Of a stretch of 64,000 nucleotides of DNA, positions 44,958 to 52,688 are shown piece after piece. A model generated the notes under the pieces. That model was not told the DNA's origin, did not search any database, and worked only from the letters and a program-made list of their open reading frames with translations. Position numbers and translations under genes: made by a program. How positions within the stretch are numbered: position 1 is the first letter of the stretch; the number at the start of each line of letters is the position of its first letter. Source of the stretch: Nigerium massiliense (GTDB taxonomy: Bacteria > Actinomycetota > Actinomycetes > Propionibacteriales > Propionibacteriaceae). Location: positions 434,001 through 498,000 of the forward strand of contig NZ_CCYM01000003.1 of assembly GCF_000826085.1 (NCBI RefSeq). The letters run 5' to 3'.

Positions 44958-46094
44958 TCACCTGACGAGGATCGCTACCGACTCGACGTGATGAGTCATC
45001 GGAAAGAGATCGAACGCGCGCAGACCCTGGACCCGCCAGCCGTCCGCCAGCGCCGTGGCGAGGTCGCGCGCCAGGGCCGCGGGATCGCAGGCGACATAGG
45101 CGATGGCGCGCGGGCCGCGCTCCAGGACTGCGCGGATGACCGCCCGCCCCGCCCCGGTGCGCGGCGGGTCGAGGACGACGAGGTCGAGATCCGACGGCAG
45201 CTTGCGCAGCGACCGCTCGACCGCCCCGGCCACGAAGCGAGCCTCGGGGACGTTGCGGCGCGCGAGAGCGACGGCGTCCAAGCTGCCCTCGATGCCGACG
45301 ACGTCCACGCCCGCGTCGACGAGGGCCCCGCTGAACAGCCCGACCCCGCAATAGAGGTCGGCCGCCGTTTCGCCCCGACGCGGGGACAGCCCCTCGAGCA
45401 CGGCCTCCACGAGGACGTCCGCCGCCTGCGGGTGCACCTGCCAGAACCCGTTCGCCGCGACGTCCCACCGGCGGTGCGCGGCGCGCTCGGGGAGCACCGT
45501 CGCGTCCCGCAGGTCTCCCCAGTGGACGCCCTCCTGCGACAGCGCCCCGATGACCTGGTCGCCCTGCGGCGCGCCGGACGGTGGCACGGCCAACTCGGGC
45601 GCCGCGATGCGGCAGCCGCCCGGGGGCAGCGGCACGACCGTGTCCGAACGTGCTGCCCGCAGCCCCCACGCATCGCCGGCGCGGTGGTAGCGCATCCGGC
45701 GGCGCCAACCCAGGGCGTCCGGGTCGGCGGCCTCCACCGGGACGTGCGCGTCCACGCCCGCGAGGCGGCGGAGCTGCTCGGCCACGACCTGCTCCTTCAG
45801 TTCCCGCTGGGCTCCGACCGCGACGTGCTGGAAGTCGCAGCCGCCGCACTCGCCGGCGATCGGGCAGGGCGCGGGAACGCGGTCGTCCGAGGCCCGAAGA
45901 ACCTCCGCGACGTCCGCGCGTCCGAACCGCTTGCCCACCTCGCGGACGCGCAGCGTGACGGTCTCCCCCTCCAACGCGTGCCGGACGAACCAGACGTAGC
46001 CGTCCAGCCGCGCCACCCAGTGACCGCCGTGCGCGACGGGGCCGACGACCACCGGCCCCAGGACGTCGCCCGGCCGCGCCGTCACCTCACTCAT
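44958..46094 (-). CDS. Class I SAM-dependent RNA methyltransferase, TrmA/RumA family (Rv2689c-like)
   Basis: A 378-residue enzyme. A TRAM/OB domain comes first (residues ~5-65), then 'CPIAGECGGCDFQH' with the Cys set for an iron-sulfur cluster, then a Rossmann domain with 'ADLYCGVGLFSGAL' (SAM loop) and 'VVLDPPRTGAGR'. The nucleophile Cys lies in 'YVACDPAALARDL' and the general base in 'HHVESVAILV'. The family makes 5-methyluridine in tRNA or rRNA. ATG 46094 overlaps the APC permease stop codon by eight bases. Position matches Rv2689c next to Rv2690c. Confidence 0.92.
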   Translation of the reverse strand: MSEVTARPGDVLGPVVVGPVAHGGHWVARLDGYVWFVRHALEGETVTLRVREVGKRFGRADVAEVLRASDDRVPAPCPIAGECGGCDFQHVAVGAQRELKEQVVAEQLRRLAGVDAHVPVEAADPDALGWRRRMRYHRAGDAWGLRAARSDTVVPLPPGGCRIAAPELAVPPSGAPQGDQVIGALSQEGVHWGDLRDATVLPERAAHRRWDVAANGFWQVHPQAADVLVEAVLEGLSPRRGETAADLYCGVGLFSGALVDAGVDVVGIEGSLDAVALARRNVPEARFVAGAVERSLRKLPSDLDLVVLDPPRTGAGRAVIRAVLERGPRAIAYVACDPAALARDLATALADGWRVQGLRAFDLFPMTHHVESVAILVR

Positions 46095-48120
46095 CGATGT
46101 GGGTGCCGCGGAGGACCGAGCCGCGTCCCGAGGGTCGGCGCCACCCGGCGGGCGGGTTGCGCTTCGCCCGGGCGATGGCGTGCTTGCCCGAGGCGAGCAG
46201 GTAGGGCACGGCCGTCACCATCACGCCGGGCATGAGGTTGAGCCTCGCCTTGAGGAACAGCCCGGTCTGGTTGTGGAGCATGCGCTCCCACCAGTGCCCG
46301 ACGATGTACTCCGGCAGGTAGACGCACACGACATCGCGCGGGTTGCCGGAGCGGATGCCGCGGATGTAGTTGAGGAACGGCGCGGCCACCTCGCGGTAGG
46401 GCGACGCGATCACCTTCAGCGGTACGCCGAGGTCCTGTTCCTCCCACTCGGCGCGCATCCGGCGAACGGCGTCCGGGTCGATGCCGACCGTGACGGCCTC
46501 GATCGTGTTGGGCCGCGCGGCGCGGGCGAAGTTCACCGCGCGCATCGTCGGCTTGTCGATGTCGTTGACGAGGATCACCGACCGCACCCGGCTGGGCAGC
46601 GTGCGCGCCTCGGCCGGATCGAAGGCGACCTCGCGGGCCACGTTGTCGTAATGGCGGCGGATCGCCTTCATCACGACGTACAGCGCCGCCATCGCCAGGA
46701 TCGCCAGGTACGCGCCGTAGAGCAGCTTCGAGGCGAGGACGATGATCAGCACCGTCCCGGTGCAGGTGAGGCCGATGCCGTTGATGATGCGCGAGCGGGT
46801 CATCGTCGCGCGCACCTTCGGGTCCCGCTCGGTGCGCAGGTGGCGCGTCCAGTGGCGCATCATGCCGAACTGGCTGACGGTGAACGACACGAACACCCCG
46901 ACCACGTACAGCTGGATCAGCGCGGTGACGCTGGCGTTGAAGATGAGGACGAGCACCGCGGCCGCGCCGGCCAGAAGCATGATGCCGTTGCTGAAGGCGA
47001 GCCGGTCGCCGCGGGTGTACAGCGCGCGGGGCAGGTAGCCGTCGCGCGCGAGGATCGAGCCCAGCACGGGGAAGCCGTTGAACGCGGTGTTGGCCGCCAG
47101 GATCAGGATGATCATCGTCATCGTGATGACGAAGTAGAACCCCGGGGGGAAGCTGTCGAACACGGTCGAGGCGAGTTGGCCCATGGTCGTGTCATGGCTG
47201 CCCTGGACGGGGACGCCGTTCTTCGTGAAGTACGAGCCGCCCCGCTCGTCGATCATCTTGGCGCCGGTGAGGTTGGCCAGGACGATGATGCCGCCCAGCA
47301 TGCTCAGCGCGACGGCGCCCAGCAGCGCGAGCGTGGTGGCGGCGTTGCGGCTCTTCGGCTCCTTGAACGCCGGGACGCCGTTGCTGATCGCCTCGACGCC
47401 GGTCAGCGCCGCACAACCGGACGAGAACGCCCGCGCCAGCAGCGCCACCAGGGCGAACCCGGTCATCGTCGAGTAGAAATCGTCGCCGACGACGCCCAGG
47501 TCGGCCGTCGGCGCCCGGAGCTCGTCGCCCAGGACGAAGATGCGGATCAGCCCCCAGGCCACCATGCCGAGGACGGCGACCATGAAGCCGTACGTGGGGA
47601 TCGCGAACGCGGTGCCGGACTCCCGGACGCCGCGCAGGTTCATCGCCATCAGCAACACGATCACGACCGCGGCGATCGGGCCCTCGTGCCCGCTGATCAG
47701 CGGGATCATCGCCTTCGCGTTCTGCACCCCCGACGAGACCGACACGGCGACCGTCAGCACGTAGTCGACGAGCAGCGCGCTGGCGACGACCAGGCCGGCG
47801 TCGGCGCCGACGTTGACCGTCGCCACCTCGTAATCCCCGCCTCCCGACGGGTAGGCGTGCACCGTCTGCCGGTACGACAGGACGACGACCGCCATCACGA
47901 CACCGACGGCGATGGCGATGGGCCACGAGAACGCGAAGCCGGCGAGGCCGGCCAGGCTCAGCGTGAGGAGGATTTCGTCTGGCGCGTAGGCCACCGAACT
48001 CAGCGCGTCCGACGCGAAGACCGGAAGCGCGATGCGCTTCGGCAGCAGCGTCTCCCCCAGTTGCGCGCTGGCGAGCTTGCGCCCGACGAGCAAACGCTTG
48101 AGGCTATCAGCAAGGTTCAC
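46087..48120 (-). CDS. APC-superfamily amino acid permease
   Basis: A 677-residue transporter: about twelve helices in the first ~480 residues and a cytoplasmic C-terminal domain of ~180 residues. 'FASDALSSVAYAPDEILL' (18 residues) at the first helix and 'SSGCAALTGVEAISNGVP' (18 residues) are the binding-site signatures of this actinobacterial/KUP-like branch. Relatives carry amino acids or potassium. Its neighbours are two TrkA-type RCK proteins on the other strand, which favours potassium or regulated import (inference). GTG 48120 follows a -10 box TAGAGT (48129-48134) by eight bases and has no ribosome site, so it is probably leaderless. Confidence 0.9.
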   Translation of the reverse strand: MNLADSLKRLLVGRKLASAQLGETLLPKRIALPVFASDALSSVAYAPDEILLTLSLAGLAGFAFSWPIAIAVGVVMAVVVLSYRQTVHAYPSGGGDYEVATVNVGADAGLVVASALLVDYVLTVAVSVSSGVQNAKAMIPLISGHEGPIAAVVIVLLMAMNLRGVRESGTAFAIPTYGFMVAVLGMVAWGLIRIFVLGDELRAPTADLGVVGDDFYSTMTGFALVALLARAFSSGCAALTGVEAISNGVPAFKEPKSRNAATTLALLGAVALSMLGGIIVLANLTGAKMIDERGGSYFTKNGVPVQGSHDTTMGQLASTVFDSFPPGFYFVITMTMIILILAANTAFNGFPVLGSILARDGYLPRALYTRGDRLAFSNGIMLLAGAAAVLVLIFNASVTALIQLYVVGVFVSFTVSQFGMMRHWTRHLRTERDPKVRATMTRSRIINGIGLTCTGTVLIIVLASKLLYGAYLAILAMAALYVVMKAIRRHYDNVAREVAFDPAEARTLPSRVRSVILVNDIDKPTMRAVNFARAARPNTIEAVTVGIDPDAVRRMRAEWEEQDLGVPLKVIASPYREVAAPFLNYIRGIRSGNPRDVVCVYLPEYIVGHWWERMLHNQTGLFLKARLNLMPGVMVTAVPYLLASGKHAIARAKRNPPAGWRRPSGRGSVLRGTHIDE

Positions 48121-48186
48121 GGCGGTACACTCTAGTCACGCCGGAGCCGTGCTTCGGCGTCGATCATCTGCGAGAAGGGCAGTGGG

Positions 48187-48849
48187 TTGCACATCGTCAT
48201 CATGGGTTGTGGCCGCGTCGGGTCGTCCCTGGCCCGCGCCCTCGAGCGCCGCGGCCACAGCGTCGCCGTCATCGACATGAACGGCGACTCCTTCCGCCGG
48301 CTCGGCCCGACCTTCCGCGGCAAGACCGTCAAGGGCGTGGGGTTCGACCGCAAGGTGCTGGTCACGGCCGGCATCAAGGAGGCGGACGGCTTCGCCGCGG
48401 TCTCCAGCGGCGACAACTCCAACATCCTCGCGGCGCGGGTCGTCCGCGAGACGTACGGCGTCCACAACGTCGTGGCACGCATCTACGATCAGGGCCGCGC
48501 CGAGGTGTACGAGCGGCTGGGCATCCCGTCGGTCGCGACGGTGCGCTGGGCGGCCGATCAGGTGCTGCGCCGACTGTTGCCGGAGGGTTCCGAGCCGCAG
48601 TGGCGCGACCCGTCGGGCAGCGTCCGCCTCATCCAGGTGTTCGCGCACAGCGCCTGGGTCGGCAGTTCGATCGGCGCCATGTCGCGGGCTGCGCGCGCCC
48701 CCATCCCGTTCCTGACCCGGTTCGGCCAAGGCATGATCCCGCAGGACTCGACGCTGTTCCAGGACGGCGACCTCGTCTACGTGGCCTGCGCCAACGACGA
48801 CGTCTCGACCGTGGAATCCATCCTGGGCGCGCCGCCCGTCCAGCACTGA
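48187..48849 (+). CDS. ceoB: TrkA-family potassium uptake protein (CeoB-like)
   Basis: A 220-residue protein: RCK_N with 'IVIMGCGRVGSSLARAL' (GxGxxG for NAD/ATP) and Asp at the second strand, and RCK_C around 'LIQVFAHSAWVGSSIG'. TrkA proteins bind nucleotides in the cytoplasm and gate potassium channels. The start is a TTG (48187) with GAAGGGC upstream, because homology begins at 'HIVIMGCG'. It is followed 25 bases later by a paralogue, and divergent from the APC permease gene, as Rv2690c-Rv2692. Confidence 0.9.
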   Translation: MHIVIMGCGRVGSSLARALERRGHSVAVIDMNGDSFRRLGPTFRGKTVKGVGFDRKVLVTAGIKEADGFAAVSSGDNSNILAARVVRETYGVHNVVARIYDQGRAEVYERLGIPSVATVRWAADQVLRRLLPEGSEPQWRDPSGSVRLIQVFAHSAWVGSSIGAMSRAARAPIPFLTRFGQGMIPQDSTLFQDGDLVYVACANDDVSTVESILGAPPVQH

Positions 48850-48874
48850 GCTCACCGTCACTGAAAGGCACCAC

Positions 48875-49582
48875 ATGCGCGTCGCCATCGCCGGAGCGGG
48901 TAACGTCGGGCGGTCCATCGCCCGCGAGCTGCTGGCCAACGGCCACCGGATCCTCCTGATCGACCGGGATCCCGCCGCCATCAAGACCGAGTCGGTCCCG
49001 GGCGCCGAGTGGCTGCTCGCGGACGCCTGCGAGCTCGCCTCCCTGGAGGAGGCGCAGCTCGACAAGGTGGACGTCGCCATCGCCGCCACGGGCGACGACA
49101 AGGCGAACCTCGTCCACTCCCTCGTCGCCAAGACCGAGTTCGCGGTGCCCCGAACCGTCGCCCGCGTCAACCACCCCAGCAACGAGTGGATGTTCGACGA
49201 GGTGTGGGGCGTCGACGTCGCCGTCTCGACGCCGCGCCTGATGTGCGCCCTCGTCGAGGAGGCCGTCACGGTGGGCGACCTCGTGCGGCTGTTCAGCTTC
49301 CGCGGCGGCATGACGAACCTGGTGGAGATGACGCTCCCGTTCGACAGCCCGTGCGTCGGACGCCGCATCGGCGACCTGAACCTGCCCGGCGACTTCGTCC
49401 TCGTGGCGGTCATCCGGGACGCGGAGGCCCGCGCCCCCGAGCGCGACGGCGCGCTGGAGGGCGGCGACGAACTGCTGTTCATCGGCAACCCCGAGCACGA
49501 GATGGAGCTGGCGCAGTTCCTCGCGCCGAGCGAGCAGCGCTCGCCCGTCGGCGACCACGACGAGACCCTCGACACCGCCTAA
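48875..49582 (+). CDS. ceoC: TrkA-family potassium uptake protein (CeoC-like)
   Basis: A 235-residue paralogue of the upstream protein. 'VAIAGAGNVGRSIARELL' (18 residues) is the nucleotide-binding loop, 'LLIDRDPAAI' follows, and the C-terminal RCK_C domain carries 'GDFVLVAVIRD' and 'GGDELLFIGNP'. The acidic C-terminal tail is short. It probably forms a hetero-oligomer with CeoB. ATG 48875 follows a GAAAGGCA ribosome site. It ends 12 bases before the end of the convergent OB-fold gene. Confidence 0.9.
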   Translation: MRVAIAGAGNVGRSIARELLANGHRILLIDRDPAAIKTESVPGAEWLLADACELASLEEAQLDKVDVAIAATGDDKANLVHSLVAKTEFAVPRTVARVNHPSNEWMFDEVWGVDVAVSTPRLMCALVEEAVTVGDLVRLFSFRGGMTNLVEMTLPFDSPCVGRRIGDLNLPGDFVLVAVIRDAEARAPERDGALEGGDELLFIGNPEHEMELAQFLAPSEQRSPVGDHDETLDTA

Positions 49583-49594
49583 GACGGCAGCGCC

Positions 49595-49948
49595 TCAGAG
49601 CAGCTGGTACCAGGGGTTGTAGATGCGGCGCTGACCCTCGTCGTCGGAGATGCGGCCCTCCACCACGAGGTCGCGGCCGGCGTCGATGCCGGGAATCTCC
49701 CGGCGTCCCATGAAGATCAGCGAGACGGTGCCCGTCCCGTCGGACATCTCCGCCTCCAACCACGGCGTGGCGTGGATCGGGTGCACGGTGAGCACCTGGA
49801 TCGTGCCGCGCAGCCGCACCTTCTCGCGGTCGCTGCACTGGGCGACCGTGTTGGCGCCCACAAATTCGGCCTCACGGCGGCGCTCGTCGGAGGCCAATTC
49901 GTCGGTGGAGCGTCCCAGCCTGCTGAACCAGTCCTTGATCGTCGCCAC
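49595..49948 (-). CDS. OB-fold nucleic-acid-binding protein (Rv2694c-like)
   Basis: A 117-residue protein. The OB-fold reads 'VRLRGTIQVLTVHP', 'PWLEAEMSDGTGTVSLIFMG' (20 residues) and 'GRDLVVEGRISDDEGQRRIY'. The ending 'NPWYQLL' is a family mark. The N-terminal ~35 residues are helical and charged. Members are thought to bind single-stranded nucleic acid; no catalysis. GTG 49948 has an AAAGGACGAGG-like site. It is downstream of the DUF3710 gene in the dut operon. Confidence 0.85.
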   Translation of the reverse strand: MATIKDWFSRLGRSTDELASDERRREAEFVGANTVAQCSDREKVRLRGTIQVLTVHPIHATPWLEAEMSDGTGTVSLIFMGRREIPGIDAGRDLVVEGRISDDEGQRRIYNPWYQLL

Positions 49949-49967
49949 GCCTCGTCCTTTCCCCGGG

Positions 49968-50663
49968 TCAGGAGCCCTCGCCGGCCGATTCCGGCAGCGC
50001 CAGCGTGATCAGCTCGCCCGGGACCCGCGGCGCGTCGTCGCGACGGACGATGATGTTGCGGAAGAACTCGACGAACGTGTCGGCGGGGGCTTCCTCGCCC
50101 TCCGTCATGCCGGCCTGCCCCATGAGCGTACCGCGCAGCAGCCAGCGGGGACCTTCGACCATCCAGATGCGGGAGACGTGGAACATCTGCTCGCCCTCGG
50201 GGCCCTCCATCGGCAGGACACGGCGCACCTCGGGGCCGAACGGCCCGTCGGCCACCTCGGCGGAACCGCCCGCCTGCTCTGACTCTTCGACGGTGTCCTC
50301 GCGCAATTCGTCGGCGAGGCCGCCCGTGCGCGGCGCGGCGAACAGAGCCAGCTCCAGCCCAGAGTTCTCGTACAACGCCAGCGCCGCGTAGATCGACTGG
50401 GACTCCTCGTCGCCGTGCAGCTGGAGGTTCATGCCGGGAAAGGGCGTCACGATGAGCGGACCGAAGGGGATGCGCTCCACCTCGTCCGCTTCGAGGTCGA
50501 CCTCGGTGTAGTCGAAGGGACCGTCGGCGCGGTGGTCGATCTCCTCGGCGTCGTCCCCGCCTTCGAGGTCGTCGTCGGCGTCCTGGAAGGTCTCGTCGTT
50601 CTCATCGGGGTCGACCACCGTCGGGTTCTCGTCCTTCTTGCGGTTCTTACGCCCAAAGATCAC
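49968..50663 (-). CDS. DUF3710 family protein (Rv2696c-like)
   Basis: A 231-residue protein with a long acidic N-terminal part (Asp/Glu runs, residues ~10-50), then the DUF3710 domain: 'FGPLIVTPFPGMNLQLHGD' (19 residues), 'LALFAAPRTGGLADELRE' and 'PRWLLRGTLMGQAG'. It stays next to dut in Actinobacteria. Function unknown, with no membrane segments or catalytic signature. It starts 11 bases after the dut stop codon, so one operon with dut, DUF3093 and the OB-fold gene is likely. Confidence 0.87.
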   Translation of the reverse strand: MIFGRKNRKKDENPTVVDPDENDETFQDADDDLEGGDDAEEIDHRADGPFDYTEVDLEADEVERIPFGPLIVTPFPGMNLQLHGDEESQSIYAALALYENSGLELALFAAPRTGGLADELREDTVEESEQAGGSAEVADGPFGPEVRRVLPMEGPEGEQMFHVSRIWMVEGPRWLLRGTLMGQAGMTEGEEAPADTFVEFFRNIIVRRDDAPRVPGELITLALPESAGEGS

Positions 50664-50674
50664 TGCTCATCCCT

Positions 50675-51160
50675 TCACTTCGTCGGCGCGGACGCCTCGT
50701 GCGACCAGCCGCTGACTCCCCCGGTGGAACCGTGTCCGCCCTCACCGCGCTGGCTCGAGGGTAGTTCCGTCACCTCGTCGAACCGGGCGCGTCCTACGCG
50801 TTGGAAGACTAGCTGGGCCACGAGGTCGCCCCGGCGGAGTATCACCGGCGCGTGGCGGTCGGTGTTGAGCAGACAGACCTTGATCTCGCCGCGGTAGCCC
50901 GCGTCGACGGTGCCCGGGGCATTCACGATCGTGATGCCCGACCGCGCGGCGAGCCCCGACCGCGGATGGACGAAAGCCGCCCACCCCTCGGGGAGCGCGA
51001 TGGCGATGCCGGTGCCCACGAGCACGCGCTCGCCCGGATCGATCGTCACGTCGGCGGTCGTGGCCAGGTCGGCGCCCGCGTCCCCGTCGCGCGCGTAGCG
51101 CGGGGCAGGCAGGTCGGGGTCGAGTCGGCGCAGCAGGACGCGGGGCTCCTCGATGCTCAT
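50675..51160 (-). CDS. dut: dUTP diphosphatase
   Basis: A 161-residue trimeric dUTPase that makes dUMP and PPi and keeps uracil out of DNA. Motifs in order: 'DAGADLATT' (1), '[14 protein letters not shown]' (2), '[14 protein letters not shown]' (3, with the catalytic Asp and Tyr), '[11 protein letters not shown]' (4) and the C-terminal '[11 protein letters not shown]' (5). Full length. ATG 51160 overlaps the DUF3093 stop codon (ATGA). The PPi made could feed PPi-PFK, though that is only a general link. Confidence 0.97.
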   Translation of the reverse strand: MSIEEPRVLLRRLDPDLPAPRYARDGDAGADLATTADVTIDPGERVLVGTGIAIALPEGWAAFVHPRSGLAARSGITIVNAPGTVDAGYRGEIKVCLLNTDRHAPVILRRGDLVAQLVFQRVGRARFDEVTELPSSQRGEGGHGSTGGVSGWSHEASAPTK

Positions 51161-51627
51161 CGCAGGTCGCTCCCGGCGCCGTGGCGGGCGCGTCCGCGGG
51201 TCAGCGCGGCCAGCAGCTGCTGCGGGCGCCGCGTCGAGACGAGCCAGTAGGGGTGCGGGTCGGCGGCGTCCCTCACCGGTACCTCCACCGCCTCCGGAAT
51301 GTAGGGCCGCGCCACCACGAACGCCCGGGCGTCCGCGAGGGGCCCCTGCCGGTCCTGCGACGCGAGGCGATCGAGCGCCTGCGGTTCGCCGAGGTACTCC
51401 CACTCCAGCAGCGAGCGGCCCACCGTCAGCCCTCGCTCGTCGACGATGACGAGATCCCGTCCGATCAGCAGCAGCGCCGCCGCGATCAGCGCGGCGCACA
51501 GCAGCGTGGCGGCGACCGCAACCTCGGGGCCGAGGTAGAAGCCGACGGCCGACACCGTCGTCAGGCCGAAGGCCGCCGCGATGAACCAGTACGACACCGG
51601 GACGGACAGCCTCTCGCGATACAGCAC
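51157..51627 (-). CDS. DUF3093 membrane protein (Rv2698-like)
   Basis: A 156-residue protein with two helices in the first ~60 residues ('[20 protein letters not shown]', 20 residues; '[19 protein letters not shown]') and a C-terminal soluble domain ending in '[16 protein letters not shown]'. The family adjoins dut in Actinobacteria. GTG 51627 follows a -10 box TACCGT (51634-51639) by six bases, so it is probably leaderless. It is first in the operon DUF3093-dut-DUF3710-OB. Function unknown. Confidence 0.85.
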   Translation of the reverse strand: MLYRERLSVPVSYWFIAAAFGLTTVSAVGFYLGPEVAVAATLLCAALIAAALLLIGRDLVIVDERGLTVGRSLLEWEYLGEPQALDRLASQDRQGPLADARAFVVARPYIPEAVEVPVRDAADPHPYWLVSTRRPQQLLAALTRGRARHGAGSDLR

Positions 51628-51714
51628 GCGGCTACGGTAGCGCGGCGAACAGGCCTGACTACAATGTGGCCCCGGGGCCGGAGCGTCCGCCCTCACCATC
51701 GAAGGAGCACGTGC

Positions 51715-52005
51715 ATGTCCCTGACCCGCAACCTCATGTGGAACGCCTACTCCGGGCTGCTCACCGCCGCGACCATGTTCGTGGCCCACAAGGTGCTCGA
51801 CACGACGTGGCAGACCGTCACCGGCGACGAGGCGCCCGATCCGAACGACCCCGCCACCCCGGCCCGCGACGCCGTGCTGTGGGCGATCGCGAGCGGTTTG
51901 GGCATCGGGGTCTCCCAGCTCCTTGTGAACCGGTTCGCCGCCCGTCGGTGGGAGAAGTTCACCGGCGAGACGCCGTCCCCGCGCCGCGTCAACGTCACGA
52001 TGTGA
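51715..52005 (+). CDS. DUF4235 family membrane protein
   Basis: A 96-residue protein. 'WNAYSGLLTAATMFVAHKVL' (20 residues) is a first helix and 'AVLWAIASGLGIGVSQLLVN' (20 residues) a second. A short acidic loop lies between. The family is common in Actinobacteria with no function known. ATG 51715 has a GAAGGAG site, and a -10 box TACAAT near 51658 gives a ~50-base leader. Divergent from DUF3093 and convergent with DUF4193. Confidence 0.85.
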   Translation: MSLTRNLMWNAYSGLLTAATMFVAHKVLDTTWQTVTGDEAPDPNDPATPARDAVLWAIASGLGIGVSQLLVNRFAARRWEKFTGETPSPRRVNVTM

Positions 52006-52039
52006 GTCCCGAGCTCTCCGCACACTGACTTAAGCAGCG

Positions 52040-52069
52040 GCGCCGCCGCCCGGCTGTGGGCGGCGGCGC
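52040..52069. terminator. Bidirectional terminator between DUF4235 and DUF4193
   Basis: GCGCCGCCGCCC (52040-52051) pairs exactly with 52058-52069 around a six-base loop. It lies between convergent genes and is followed by TGTCGCGTTCC on the plus strand. Confidence 0.7.
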
Positions 52070-52090
52070 TGTCGCGTTCCTCGGGCTGAG

Positions 52091-52387
52091 TCACCCGGCG
52101 CAATCGACGCAGTAGAACTGGCCGTTCTTCTCCTTGGCGATCTGGCTGCGGTGCTTCACGAGGAAGCAGGACGCGCAGGTGAACTCATTCTGCTGCCGCG
52201 GCAGGACACGCACGGTCAGTTCCTCGTGCGAGAGATCCGCGCCGGGCAGCTCGAAGGCCTCGGCGGCCTCCACCTCGTCTTCGTCGACCTTGCCTGAATT
52301 CTTGTCGTTACGACGGTTCTTCAGTTCCTCAATGCTGTCTTCGCTCTCCTCGTCGGTCTTGCGAGGGGCGTCGTAGTCGGTGGCCAT
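52091..52387 (-). CDS. DUF4193 zinc-ribbon protein (Rv2699c-like)
   Basis: A 98-residue acidic protein. The C-terminal part has two Cys pairs ('CASCFLVKHRSQIA' and 'YCVDC') that should hold one zinc. The N-terminal half is Glu/Asp/Lys rich and probably disordered. The family is very highly conserved in Actinobacteria next to dut and sepH. Structure suggests binding to another protein or RNA polymerase, but that is not shown. ATG 52387 has an AAAGGA site. Confidence 0.88.
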   Translation of the reverse strand: MATDYDAPRKTDEESEDSIEELKNRRNDKNSGKVDEDEVEAAEAFELPGADLSHEELTVRVLPRQQNEFTCASCFLVKHRSQIAKEKNGQFYCVDCAG

Positions 52388-52688
52388 GGTTCCTTTCGTC
52401 ATGTTCACGTGCTCAAACCCGCGCCATGAATACCACACGCGCGAAGCAGGGGACAGCCCCCGAGATCCTTCCGGCTCCAGGGCTTGGCAACCGGGATTCC
52501 AGCCGTGACGCGGTAGGTTACTTTCGACAGCGACACAAGTCCGCTGAAACGGCCGGGGCCCGCCCCGCTCTTCGCCGCTGGTGATGCTCGAATCGGCGTC
52601 CACCCGCGGCAACGCCCAGGAGCGAGCGGGTATTCCCCTCCCCTGCCATGGTCGTGCGGGCTCGCCGAAGGGACAACTGGAGAATCAC
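52388..52688. other. Intergenic region upstream of DUF4193 and sepH
   Basis: About 300 bases between divergent start codons. It holds the promoters of both genes and no gene I can support. The sepH frame stays open back to a TGA near 52562, with GTG 52581 as a possible early start, and the residues just before Met 52689 resemble nothing firm. A minus-strand 101-codon frame here has no family features. Confidence 0.4.
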